Source of the DNA: CAYMSO01 sp964393185
GTDB taxonomy: Bacteria > Patescibacteriota > Dojkabacteria > J137
NCBI GenBank assembly: GCA_964393185.1
Contig: CAYMSO010000002.1
Location: 87,095-151,094 of the forward strand
Direction of reading: 5' to 3'
Length of the DNA stretch: 64,000 nt
The notes beneath the pieces are model-generated. The model was not told the origin of the DNA and made no database searches. It saw only the letters and a program-made list of their open reading frames with translations. Of the stretch, positions 53,772 through 62,248 are shown piece after piece. Every line of letters begins with the position of its first letter. Within the stretch, counting starts at the first letter, position 1. Position numbers and translations under genes: made by a program.

Positions 53772-53779
53772 TAAGCAAA

Positions 53780-54421
53780 TTAATTAGTCATAACTCCCGG
53801 ATTGCTAATCCTAAACTGCTCAGCTAAAGTCAAGAAAACTGGCATTGTATTCTGAATTCTTATGACTTCCTCAATACTTTTTGTATGAAATTTAACCTTA
53901 AATCTATTAATTTCAACTGTAATGTCTGGGTTAACACCATTATTAGCCTCGGACTCCAAAGCAGTAGATACATGTTCCGATGAGCAAAACTCATCAAATA
54001 TCGACTTGTGATTCATGTAATATTCAGTCAAAGAAACAGGTACAACAATCTCTATATGGTCAATTACCTCAGCTTCATCTCGGCCAATTCTTGGTGCTGG
54101 TAGTTCTAAGTATTTAACCATACCCAAAGCACATAGAAAGCCTTCGCTAAGTTCGAAAATTGCTATTGGCCTACCGTTAGCATTTGGAGGAATAATTTGT
54201 TCAGAAACCATCTCTGCTCGACTTAATAAAATGTTCTTTAATCCACAGTATCTAGCATAACCAACCTCTTCGCCCCAAGATACTCTCACACCAACATGAT
54301 CAACTGTACAGTTATCTAAATTAAAACCTGCTACCTCAAGTGCACTTATAGCATTCTCTGTATAGACTCTTAACCCTTCTGTTTGTAAAAATTCTGTAGA
54401 ATTATTATCTCGTATTTCCAT
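53780..54421 (-). CDS. YecM-like VOC-superfamily protein
   Basis: A 213-residue protein matching the E. coli YecM pattern: DHVGVRV, NGRPIAIFELSEGF, KYLELPAPR, DHIEIVVP, then VKFHTKSIEEVIRIQ near the end. This is a metal-site vicinal-oxygen-chelate fold whose biochemical function is unknown. Conserved His (DHVGVR, DHIEIV) and Glu (FELSE) may bind a metal. It is divergent from the threonine attenuator, with about 65 nt between start codons. Confidence 0.8.
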   Translation of the reverse strand: MEIRDNNSTEFLQTEGLRVYTENAISALEVAGFNLDNCTVDHVGVRVSWGEEVGYARYCGLKNILLSRAEMVSEQIIPPNANGRPIAIFELSEGFLCALGMVKYLELPAPRIGRDEAEVIDHIEIVVPVSLTEYYMNHKSIFDEFCSSEHVSTALESEANNGVNPDITVEINRFKVKFHTKSIEEVIRIQNTMPVFLTLAEQFRISNPGVMTN

Positions 54422-54473
54422 ACTACCGTTAGATATATAATAATTATAGCATATAGAAACTTGATTATTCTTT

Positions 54474-54482
54474 TGATATAAT
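54474..54482 (+). promoter_or_regulatory. Extended -10 promoter of the Thr attenuator/ThrRS transcript
   Basis: TGATATAAT; TAGAAA at 54454-54459 is a plausible -35 with 17-nt spacing. The start is predicted at the leader-peptide ATG (54489). Confidence 0.7.
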
Positions 54483-54488
54483 ATTAGT

Positions 54489-54542
54489 ATGAATCAAGTT
54501 TTAGTAAACCAAATCAGATCAACAACGGTCACGACCAGGTGA
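54489..54542 (+). CDS. Threonine leader peptide (17 aa) of the ThrRS attenuator
   Basis: The short reading frame encodes MNQVLVNQIRSTTVTTR and stop TGA. Four of the five codons at positions 12-16 are threonine (ACA, ACG, GTC, ACG, ACC). Its ATG lies 6 nt after an extended -10, so it should be translated from a leaderless mRNA. It is followed by overlapping antiterminator and terminator hairpins and then by a threonyl-tRNA synthetase gene, the arrangement of a classical amino-acid attenuator. Confidence 0.82.
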   Translation: MNQVLVNQIRSTTVTTR

Positions 54543-54594
54543 TCGGGTTTACTACGCTTAGCTAAAAACACCTCCCGATCATCGGGAGTTTTTT
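54540..54594 (+). promoter_or_regulatory. Transcription attenuator: competing antiterminator and terminator hairpins
   Basis: Segment 2, TGATCGGG (54540-54547, including the leader stop codon), is exactly complementary to segment 3, CCCGATCA (54574-54581). Segment 3 also forms the terminator with segment 4. A weaker upstream partner, GATCA (54517-54521), can pair with TGATC (54540-54544). A ribosome stalled at the Thr codons leaves segment 2 free to form the antiterminator. A ribosome at the stop codon masks it, and the terminator forms. Confidence 0.8.
54572..54594 (+). terminator. Attenuator intrinsic terminator
   Basis: CTCCCGA (54572-54578), loop TCA, TCGGGAG (54582-54588), followed by six T (54589-54594). 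Confidence 0.9.
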
Positions 54595-54664
54595 GTTTCT
54601 CGCCATCAAACTTCAAGTGTCGCAAATCAAGAGAAATTTAAATTACTTACGTTAAGTTTTAAAG

Positions 54665-55981
54665 ATGAATAAATACTTAGTCATTAATAACAATGGAGAT
54701 TTTTGCGATCCTAAAGAATTTTTAAAATCAAAAGGGTGCTCAAAAGATTTTAAAATTCTGATTCAAAGAGAAGCTTTCGGGCTAAAGTCCGACGAAAATA
54801 ATATAAAACCAAAATATATCGAATATGCCAACAAATATGGTTTCCGATGGGAACCCTTTGGTGGAATAGGTTTTATTCAGTACGATCATAAAGCAAATTT
54901 GATAATGGAGTTAATTAAACAGTACTCCAAAAATTTAGTATCTCAAATTGGATTTCCTATATATCAAGTAAGCGGTTCAAATCTATTTGATATGAATTAT
55001 CCGGCAGTTGATGCCTACGCCAAGTTATTCGGCGATAGACTTTTCAAATTTGAGGATGGCGATAAAAAATTAATTATGAGCTACGATGCAAGCTATCCTC
55101 AATTTAATTTAGCAAGCAAGTACAATCTGAGTTACAAAAACTTACCTTTCGGCCATTTTTCAGTTTCGGATTGCTACAGACATGAGCAGAGCGGAGAATG
55201 CATGCTATTGTTTAGAGGTAGAAGATTCTTTATGCCAGACTTGCATCCATATTTTGAAAGTGTGAAAAGTGCTTTTGTATGGTATCCCCAAATAGAGAAG
55301 CAAATACTCAAGGCTGCACATATGGGTAAAAGGGATTACGAAAATATTATAAAAGTGAGTTCAAATAAATACTTTAACCAATACCAAAAAGAGATTAAGC
55401 AAATTGCTTTAAGAAGAAAAAAGCCAGTGCTAGTCGAAATACGAGAAGAAGAACGGTACTGGATTATAGATGTGGATTATAGTATTGTAGATAATCTTAA
55501 ACAGGTAAGAGAAATAGGATGCATTCAGATAGATATCGGTAATGCAGAAAGACTTGGAATTAAGTTTAAAGACAAACATAGTAAAGAAAAAAATCCTGTC
55601 ATTATTCATGCGGCAGTTCCAGGTGGTTTAGAAAGATTTCTTTATATGCTTTTTGACAACTTTGAAGAATTTCCACTATGGCTAAAGCCAGTCCATCTTA
55701 GATTATTACCTGTTAGTCAAAAATTTAATGATTTCTGTATAAGTTTGGCTAATGAGTACAAGAATAAACTTAGGATTGAAATCGACGATAAAAATGAACC
55801 AGTCAACCGTAAAGTAAAACGAGCCTATCATGATCTTGTTGAAGAGGTCATCGTGATTGGAGACAAAGAAATCCATAGTCCTAGCAGTATTATAAAAAAG
55901 CTTGAACTGCTTGCTAATAATATTAAAGAATATCCATTCCAAGGTTTAAGTTGGCCCAACTTTTTATCAAAGCAAATTTAG
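54665..55981 (+). CDS. thrS: Threonyl-tRNA synthetase, archaeal-like, without editing domain
   Basis: A 438-residue class II synthetase. The catalytic core has the archaeal-type signature YPAVDAYAKLFGDRLFKF, motif 2 YRHEQSGECMLLFRGRRF (171-188) with MPDLH, and motif 3 IIHAAVPGGLERFLYML. The anticodon-binding domain (WLKPVHLRLLPVSQKFNDF) is typical of ThrRS. Only about 45 residues precede the core, so both the bacterial TGS/editing and archaeal DTD-like editing domains are absent. Of the three zinc ligands, His194 and His315 remain. The expected Cys is Ser143 (DASYPQF). The preceding Thr leader peptide independently supports threonine specificity. Confidence 0.85.
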   Translation: MNKYLVINNNGDFCDPKEFLKSKGCSKDFKILIQREAFGLKSDENNIKPKYIEYANKYGFRWEPFGGIGFIQYDHKANLIMELIKQYSKNLVSQIGFPIYQVSGSNLFDMNYPAVDAYAKLFGDRLFKFEDGDKKLIMSYDASYPQFNLASKYNLSYKNLPFGHFSVSDCYRHEQSGECMLLFRGRRFFMPDLHPYFESVKSAFVWYPQIEKQILKAAHMGKRDYENIIKVSSNKYFNQYQKEIKQIALRRKKPVLVEIREEERYWIIDVDYSIVDNLKQVREIGCIQIDIGNAERLGIKFKDKHSKEKNPVIIHAAVPGGLERFLYMLFDNFEEFPLWLKPVHLRLLPVSQKFNDFCISLANEYKNKLRIEIDDKNEPVNRKVKRAYHDLVEEVIVIGDKEIHSPSSIIKKLELLANNIKEYPFQGLSWPNFLSKQI

Positions 55982-56003
55982 ATAGCCAGTAAATCTGGCT
56001 ATC
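55981..56003. terminator. Hairpin after the ThrRS gene
   Basis: GATAGCCAG/CTGGCTATC 9-bp stem with loop TAAAT, beginning on the last base of the stop codon. It is followed by TTAAAAAAAA, not a U-tract, so termination efficiency is uncertain. Confidence 0.55.
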
Positions 56004-56050
56004 TTAAAAAAAACATATCCTTTGTTTTTAGTTCGGTATAGAATGAATTC

Positions 56051-56965
56051 ATGATTAAATATTATGAAAACCAAAACGGAAGTTTTAGAATAGTCGATAA
56101 CCTAAAAAAGAAATATCTAGTTCTGGTAGAGAATATTACTAAACACGATTTAGACGAGATCTCTAAAATTACTGGTTTACACCTGAGAAATTTTCATGAC
56201 GTTGTAGATGAATACGAGGTCCCTAGAATAGTAAAAAAAGACAAAAATACCATTGTTTTTTTAAGGACGCCCGAAACAGATAAAAGCGGTCTACATACAG
56301 AAACACTAACATTTATTGTCAATCCGGATCACCTTGTAGTGCTTTCGCCCGATACAAATCACTTATTTAAATACGTACTTGAACAAAGGCAAGACATTCA
56401 TTCAAACGATCTGAACGAATTTTTACTTTCACTTTTCGTAGTTATTTCGGAAAGATTTACAGAAAATGTTAGAAAAGTAAGAGGTAAAGTTTTAAGCCAC
56501 AAAGAAGATATTTATTCTATAAATTCGGACACTATTGAGGATTTAGTAGAGATTGAAGAAATCCTAAACCAATACCTATATGCATTGATACCTATGAAAC
56601 ATGTTTTCGCAACAGTGTTTCAAGACAAGCATATGGGTAATTATAATAGCGAAGCTGAGTTGTACGAACAGCTTCTCAACAGTATTACTCAATCAGTCGA
56701 AGTTTGCACTGTAAATTTAAAAAGCATTAAAAGCATTAGAGATTCTTATCAGATTATTTTTACTAATAAATTAAATAAGTCAATTCAATTTTTTACAGCA
56801 CTTACAGTAATTCTTACCATACCGATGATTATCACCAGTGTTTATGGCATGAATCTGAATCTTCCTTATCAATACCATCCTGATGCTTTTGAAATAGTGG
56901 TCGGGTTAAGCAGCTTAATTGCACTGGTAGCACTGTTAATTTTCTTTGTAAAAAAGTGGTTATGA
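56051..56965 (+). CDS. corA: CorA-family magnesium/divalent cation transporter
   Basis: A 304-residue CorA protein. The long cytoplasmic domain has the helix pair around residues 130-240, and two C-terminal spans are separated by the selectivity motif YGMNLNLP (GMN at about 264-267). A basic end (FFVKKWL) follows. It is a pentameric channel for Mg2+ uptake. Length and motif are standard. It is monocistronic. Confidence 0.93.
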   Translation: MIKYYENQNGSFRIVDNLKKKYLVLVENITKHDLDEISKITGLHLRNFHDVVDEYEVPRIVKKDKNTIVFLRTPETDKSGLHTETLTFIVNPDHLVVLSPDTNHLFKYVLEQRQDIHSNDLNEFLLSLFVVISERFTENVRKVRGKVLSHKEDIYSINSDTIEDLVEIEEILNQYLYALIPMKHVFATVFQDKHMGNYNSEAELYEQLLNSITQSVEVCTVNLKSIKSIRDSYQIIFTNKLNKSIQFFTALTVILTIPMIITSVYGMNLNLPYQYHPDAFEIVVGLSSLIALVALLIFFVKKWL

Positions 56966-57006
56966 ATTAACAAGATAAGTTAAGAACTTCTTACGAAGGA
57001 GATTTT

Positions 57007-57723
57007 CTAATCAATCACGTTAGTTCCTTTGTAAAATTTGCTCCAGAAAGGATGCTCGTGATACTTGGGATTACGTGCCTGATTAACTTGTCTTCCGTGA
57101 AAAATAAATCTTAAGCTCATATCATTCCATTCTTCTCTAGGGAAAAGCTTCATCAAATCTTGCTCAACTTTTTTAGGATCTTCATTTTTTGTTAATCCCA
57201 TCTGTCGAGTAACTCTTAATACATGTGTATCCACCACAAAACCTTCTGGTAGTAAAGTTCCTCGCGGAATCGTGCTATACATATCATTTTTACTATCAAT
57301 TTTAGTTGGTTTTTTTCCGTACCATTCAGAAATTATCACATTACCTATTTTTCTACCAACTCCAGGCAAAGTTAATAAATCTTGCAAAGTGTGTGGTACT
57401 TTAGAATCAAACTTATCTATAAGCATCCGAGCAGTTTTAATCAAATTTCTTGCTTTTGTTTTGTAGTAATTAAGTACTTTAATAATTTTTTCTACGTCTT
57501 CTATGTTTGCATTTGCAAGTATTTCGGGCGAGTTATACTTGGCAAAGAGTAGAGGCGTGACCTTGTTAGTAACTTCATCGGTTGTTTGTGGCGAAAGAAT
57601 TGTAGCAACTAAGAGCTCAAAAACGTTCGAATGAAGAAGTGGCGTTTCAACCTCTGGATACTCCTTCTTTAATTGCTCTGCAACTATCTTGGCAATTTGT
57701 TTTGGATCGCTGCTCAATTGCAT
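57007..57723 (-). CDS. nth: Endonuclease III-like DNA glycosylase lacking the Fe-S cluster
   Basis: A 238-residue HhH-GPD enzyme. The helix-hairpin-helix LPGVGRKIGN (119-128) contains catalytic Lys125, and VDTHV carries catalytic Asp165, so a bifunctional glycosylase/lyase acting on oxidised pyrimidines is expected. The C-terminus, HGRQVNQARNPKYHEHPFW, replaces the family's four-cysteine [4Fe-4S] loop. The whole protein contains no cysteine. An insert of about 20 residues (SEWYGKKPTKIDSKNDMYST) precedes the Asp motif. It lies 5 nt downstream of pyrD on the same strand. Confidence 0.9.
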   Translation of the reverse strand: MQLSSDPKQIAKIVAEQLKKEYPEVETPLLHSNVFELLVATILSPQTTDEVTNKVTPLLFAKYNSPEILANANIEDVEKIIKVLNYYKTKARNLIKTARMLIDKFDSKVPHTLQDLLTLPGVGRKIGNVIISEWYGKKPTKIDSKNDMYSTIPRGTLLPEGFVVDTHVLRVTRQMGLTKNEDPKKVEQDLMKLFPREEWNDMSLRFIFHGRQVNQARNPKYHEHPFWSKFYKGTNVID

Positions 57724-57728
57724 AGAAT

Positions 57729-58847
57729 TTAATTTTTATGACTTGCACCAATTGCTTGACTAATATTTGTGTAACCATCGTTCTTTAATAATTCTACCAA
57801 ACCTTTATTAATCTCTCCAATTAATTGCGGTCCTTGATAAATCATACCTGTTATTAACTGAACTAATGTAGCTCCCAGTTTTATTTTTGTATATGCATCT
57901 TCAGCACTAAAAATGCCGCCAACTCCTACTATAATTAATTTATCCTTATAATTTTTGTATGTATATTCAATCAATCTATTACTTAACTCCCAAGTTGGTT
58001 TGCCACTGATTCCGCCCTTAATATCCTGTGGAATTATATCTTTAATTGTTTCCGATTTATGATCTTTATTCAAGTTACCGATTACAACACCATCTATTTT
58101 ATGTTTAATTGCTACTTGCAATAGCTCATCAAATTCGTGTAGATCCAAATTTATTGGCATTTTTATAAACTTAATTTTATCTGTCTTAATTTCCGCAAGT
58201 TTTGTAAGCAGAGCATCAAGTTTATCTTTTGTAGTAAAAGGCTCACCACCAAATGTATTAGGACAAGAAATATTGATTGTATAATATGTTCCAATTCCTG
58301 ATTCCACTACATTTCTAAAACACTGATAGTAGTCTTCAATTCCTCCTTCTAATGTCGACGTAGAAGAATCATTAGTTTTAGCAATCGAAATACCCAATAC
58401 TGTATTCTTAGCTTTGTATTTTTTAAGCTTAGCTAAGATTTTATCTACTCCAATATTCTTAAGACCGTAATAAACAACTAACGCTTTCGATTTTGGAAGT
58501 CTAAATAGTCTTGTGCCTGGATTACCTGCGTAAGGTTTGTAAGTTATAGAACCAATTTCCATATGACCAAAACCAACTTCTGGCAGAATATGAACCAAAT
58601 GTGCATCTTTATCAAAACCAGCCGAAAGTCCAACTGGATTTTTAAATTCTGCATTTTTAACAAATTGAATTAAAGATGGATGATCATATCTAAATAACTT
58701 CCGCGTAAGAAATTTAGTAACTGAATTAGATCCAAGTATTCCGCCCAGTACGCTAATACGGTTATGAATGAATTCGGGATCAAATTTAAAAAACATAGGT
58801 TTAATTATTTTACGGTAACTAGCACCGAGAATTTTGTGTGTGATCAT
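57729..58847 (-). CDS. pyrD: Dihydroorotate dehydrogenase (class 2-like)
   Basis: A 372-residue FMN enzyme that oxidises dihydroorotate in pyrimidine synthesis. The length and N-terminal helices (YRKIIKPMFFKFDPEFIHNR) match membrane-associated, quinone-linked class 2. Motifs are NPVGLSAGFDKDA, INISCPNTFGGEPF, and GVGGIFSAEDAYTKIKLGATLVQL. The catalytic base position holds Cys195 (NISCPN), as in class 1, instead of the Ser of class 2 (NISSPN). It is the first gene of a pyrD-nth pair. Confidence 0.92.
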   Translation of the reverse strand: MITHKILGASYRKIIKPMFFKFDPEFIHNRISVLGGILGSNSVTKFLTRKLFRYDHPSLIQFVKNAEFKNPVGLSAGFDKDAHLVHILPEVGFGHMEIGSITYKPYAGNPGTRLFRLPKSKALVVYYGLKNIGVDKILAKLKKYKAKNTVLGISIAKTNDSSTSTLEGGIEDYYQCFRNVVESGIGTYYTINISCPNTFGGEPFTTKDKLDALLTKLAEIKTDKIKFIKMPINLDLHEFDELLQVAIKHKIDGVVIGNLNKDHKSETIKDIIPQDIKGGISGKPTWELSNRLIEYTYKNYKDKLIIVGVGGIFSAEDAYTKIKLGATLVQLITGMIYQGPQLIGEINKGLVELLKNDGYTNISQAIGASHKN

Positions 58848-59037
58848 TTGAGTATTTTGGTTATTATTAATTAGAGTTCAAAAAACAGAATATTTTACAA
58901 TAAATCTTTTTACAAAAAAATATGATGGAAGCTGCGGGCAGATAGAGTATAAATAACTAGCACTGACTTATTCTGAATGGTGTCTTAAAATTTTAATTAC
59001 GTGAAGTAAAAGTAATATGGTCTTGATATACTAATGA

Positions 59038-59043
59038 TATAAT
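59038..59043 (+). promoter_or_regulatory. Extended -10 of the 59065-59874 gene
   Basis: TGATATAAT, 21 nt before the ATG, predicting a leader of about 15 nt. Confidence 0.5.
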
Positions 59044-59064
59044 CTTGATGTATAGCAAAAGCAG

Positions 59065-59874
59065 ATGAATAAATTTTTTAGAAACACAGGTATCGGAACT
59101 TTAATAATAGGTGCTGTTGTATACAGTTGGGTTGCTTTACAAAGAATGAGAATGGATGATGGTGAGATTTTTAGACAGGTAGTAACTGACTTAACTCAAG
59201 GGGAGATAGATGAAAGTAATTGGTACACATACAGCCAGATTTTGCAACATATCGATAGATTTGGAGGTCAACCAGAAGAAATTGATGAAGGTATTGGCCT
59301 TTACGAAATTACATTTTGGGGCAAGCTCACAAATGGGATGACTTATAACGTCAGGCTCCCTTTTCAACCAAGCCGGAGCGGCGTACAAGGTTTTTCAGCT
59401 GTACCTTTGGACGCAAACCCTGCCAAAGGCGACAATTATTTAAATGAGCTTGTACACAAGGATCTATCTGTAGGTGGTCAACATCATTTTGCAAGTATGT
59501 TATGGCAAAAGCTTATTTTTAGCGTTCCGTATATATCTTCTAAAGCCATAGAGCTCAATACAAGCGCCTATTTCCAAGAAGGTAATTATTATTGTAGAGT
59601 TGTATTGCAGAGATTTATTATTGATTCAGAAAATAGAACCTTCCTTTCAAGACAATTCGTATCTCTTGTAGATGAAAATGGTCAGGCGATTTTCCATTAT
59701 CTGAGAGGTAAAGATGACATGGGCGTAGAGTTTGAAAGGCTTTCTGTTCCTGGATTACTAGAAAGCCCTATTGACATTCAAGAATTTACAGAAGAAGATA
59801 TGAATCTGGTAGCCGAGATCGAAAGCAGATGCTTTGATAATCTTAATCTTCCAAGACTGAACGAAGGATCATAA
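59065..59874 (+). CDS. Hypothetical membrane-anchored protein, 269 aa
   Basis: Unrecognised protein. It has one N-terminal span (TGIGTLIIGAVVYSWVALQ) and an acidic, probably extracytoplasmic domain with beta-type segments (GLYEITFWGKLTNGM, YYCRVVLQRFIID) and an acidic tail. It lies between pyrD (divergent) and typA with its own promoter. Confidence 0.62.
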   Translation: MNKFFRNTGIGTLIIGAVVYSWVALQRMRMDDGEIFRQVVTDLTQGEIDESNWYTYSQILQHIDRFGGQPEEIDEGIGLYEITFWGKLTNGMTYNVRLPFQPSRSGVQGFSAVPLDANPAKGDNYLNELVHKDLSVGGQHHFASMLWQKLIFSVPYISSKAIELNTSAYFQEGNYYCRVVLQRFIIDSENRTFLSRQFVSLVDENGQAIFHYLRGKDDMGVEFERLSVPGLLESPIDIQEFTEEDMNLVAEIESRCFDNLNLPRLNEGS

Positions 59875-59982
59875 TACTTAACAATAGTGTATGCTACCTT
59901 TGCTTGTATTATCTCATTCGAACATTTAGCTGTTGCAATAACAACTAGAATGTAGGAGTAAAGATTAAGATTCCATTTATGA

Positions 59983-59988
59983 TATAAT
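59983..59988 (+). promoter_or_regulatory. -10 box of typA
   Basis: TATAAT, 21 nt before the ATG at 60010; no SD sequence follows. Confidence 0.5.
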
Positions 59989-60009
59989 CCTTAGTCTTTT
60001 AAATACATA

Positions 60010-61887
60010 ATGAATAAAGAAAAAATCAGAAACATAGCTATAATTGCACACGTAGATCATGGAAAAACTACGCTAGTGGACGCGTTTTTAAAACAGAGTA
60101 ATTTGTTTAGATCCAATCAGGGCGAAATGCAACAGGAACAGATTCTTGATTCCGGAGACCTGGAAAGAGAGAAGGGCATTACTATAACTGCTAAAAACAC
60201 CTCCATTCACTTTAAAGATTTTAAAGTGAATATTATAGACACTCCGGGACACGCAGATTTTAGTGGAGAAGTAGAAAGAACTTTAAATATGGCAGATGGA
60301 TGTTTACTTGTAGTAGATGCTCAGGAAGGACCTATGCCGCAAACCAAGTTTGTATTAAAGAAAGCTCTTGAACTTAAACTAAAGCCAATAGTTGTAATTA
60401 ATAAAATTGATAAACAGTACGCCAATCCTGCAGAAGCGCTAGACAAGGTTAATAATCTTTTCTTGGAACTTGCAACAGAAGATAGTCAGTTGGATTTCCC
60501 AGTTTATTATGCAATTGGTCGAGAAGGTAAGGCGTTTAAATCTCTTCCAGAAGCAGATCTGCAACAAACTCAAGCAAATATTTTTCCATTGCTAGAAGGC
60601 ATTATTGAACATATACCATCTCCAAAAGGAGACGAAACACAACCTTTTCAAATGCAAATTACTTCTCTTGAATATAATTCGCATCTAGGAAGATTACTTA
60701 TTGGTAAAGTGTCGCGAGGAAAAGTAAAAGTTAACGATGCGGTAGTTTTAATCAAAAGTGATCAAGAAGGAGCTGAAAAACTTAATGGTAGGATAAAAAA
60801 CATTTTTATAAAAGAAGGACTTGAGTATAAAGAGACAACAGAAGTAAGCGCAGGCGAAATTATCGCAATTACAGGCATCGAAACAACGGCGATTGGAGGA
60901 ACTATATGTAGCCCAACAAAAATTGAAGCAATTCCAAATATAAAAATTTCTAACCCTTCTGTAAGAATTAAATTTGAAGCCAATACTTCCCCTTTTACAG
61001 GTCAGGAAGGAGAATTTGTAACAGCAAAACAGGTACAGCAAAGACTAGAAAAAGAGAAGGAAACTAATATTGGTTTAAAAATAGAAAAAACAGATGGAGG
61101 CGCATATTTTGTTTCTGGTAGAGGTGAGCTACAGCTTTCTATTCTAATAGAAACAATGAGAAGAGAAGGTTACGAATTCCAAGTACGAAGGCCCGAGGTA
61201 ATTATGATAGAAGAAGCAGGAATAAGTAAAGAACCAATTGAAGAGCTGTATATAGAAGTTCCAGAAGAGTACCAGGGTGCAGTAAGTGCAGCATTGGGAG
61301 AAAGAAAGGCCGAAATGGTAGACTTAAGAATAGAAAATGGTCAGGCTAAGTTCACCTATAGAATTCCAACCAGAAACTTATTGGGATTAAGAAATGTGCT
61401 ACTTACCCAGACTAAAGGAACGGTAGTTATGTCTAACTTTCTAATAGATTATATTCCCTACCAAAAAACAGATGATTTGTATCGTAAAGGAGTATTAATA
61501 TCTACCGATACTGGAGTCGCAGCAGCATATACTTTAAATACGATTCAAGAAAGAGGAGAATTATTAATAGAACCTGCTACTAAAGTATACGAAGGTATGA
61601 TAGTAGGAATTAATAAATACGACCAAGATATGGAAGTGAATCCCTGTAAAGAAAGAGAGAAATCAGGCGTAAGAAGAAATCAGGCCGAAATTACAGATGT
61701 TTCTCTAAAAGCTATTAGACCCGTTACTCTAGATTTTGCATTAGTCTTCTTAGCCGAGGATGAAATTTTAGAAGTTACTCCACAAAATCTAAGACTCCGA
61801 AAAGCTTTTCTAAAAAAACACGAAAGAGAGTGGTCCAAAAGGAGTAATCTTACTGATTACGCTAAACAGCAACTAGGGATTAAATAA
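60010..61887 (+). CDS. typA: Translational GTPase TypA/BipA
   Basis: A 625-residue ribosome-associated GTPase. G1 is AHVDHGKT (13-20), the switch II region reads DTPGHADF, and G4 is NKID. Domain II, the EF-G-like domains III/V (GRGELQLSILIETMRREGYE) and the TypA-specific C-terminal domain (PCKEREKSGVRRNQAEITD) follow. The length is close to the usual ~610 residues. It acts in ribosome assembly and stress adaptation. The 361 nt after it are non-coding. Confidence 0.96.
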   Translation: MNKEKIRNIAIIAHVDHGKTTLVDAFLKQSNLFRSNQGEMQQEQILDSGDLEREKGITITAKNTSIHFKDFKVNIIDTPGHADFSGEVERTLNMADGCLLVVDAQEGPMPQTKFVLKKALELKLKPIVVINKIDKQYANPAEALDKVNNLFLELATEDSQLDFPVYYAIGREGKAFKSLPEADLQQTQANIFPLLEGIIEHIPSPKGDETQPFQMQITSLEYNSHLGRLLIGKVSRGKVKVNDAVVLIKSDQEGAEKLNGRIKNIFIKEGLEYKETTEVSAGEIIAITGIETTAIGGTICSPTKIEAIPNIKISNPSVRIKFEANTSPFTGQEGEFVTAKQVQQRLEKEKETNIGLKIEKTDGGAYFVSGRGELQLSILIETMRREGYEFQVRRPEVIMIEEAGISKEPIEELYIEVPEEYQGAVSAALGERKAEMVDLRIENGQAKFTYRIPTRNLLGLRNVLLTQTKGTVVMSNFLIDYIPYQKTDDLYRKGVLISTDTGVAAAYTLNTIQERGELLIEPATKVYEGMIVGINKYDQDMEVNPCKEREKSGVRRNQAEITDVSLKAIRPVTLDFALVFLAEDEILEVTPQNLRLRKAFLKKHEREWSKRSNLTDYAKQQLGIK

Positions 61888-62248
61888 CTAATCCTTCATA
61901 ACTCCAAATCATTAGAAAAATCACCTCTATTTAAAATTTAATTATTTAGGTCTCAAAAATAAATTAGATATATAGAGCAAGAGTACTAACGTAAATTGTA
62001 CACATGATTGAGTAAATAGATTGTTCAATATTTGCGATGTGATTACTGTAATGTATAAAGTTTTGACGCTTCTAAGCATAGTGTTATATTTAGCGAGATG
62101 ATATATCGAGTAAACGCCGAGTTAACCAATACTGTAGTGTATTTTCAAATCAGATATCTATCTAAAGTAGACTAGAAAATACATAGCCGCAAATTCGTAC
62201 GAAATTCTTTTTAGCGCAATCGCACTAAAAGAGTTAAAATTAAATAAT
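61888..62248. other. Non-coding region with a promoter and a possible structured leader
   Basis: No gene is seen. On the + strand TTGACG (62063-62068), a 16-nt spacer and TATATT (62085-62090) form a good promoter whose transcript would have a leader of about 150 nt before 62249. Within it GTATTTTC and GAAAATAC can form a long-range stem, and a TTTTAG...CTAAAA hairpin lies just before the next start codon. Confidence 0.45.
62063..62090 (+). promoter_or_regulatory. Promoter of the HEPN-motif gene
   Basis: TTGACG, 16-nt spacer, TATATT, with a TGT just before the -10. Confidence 0.6.
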
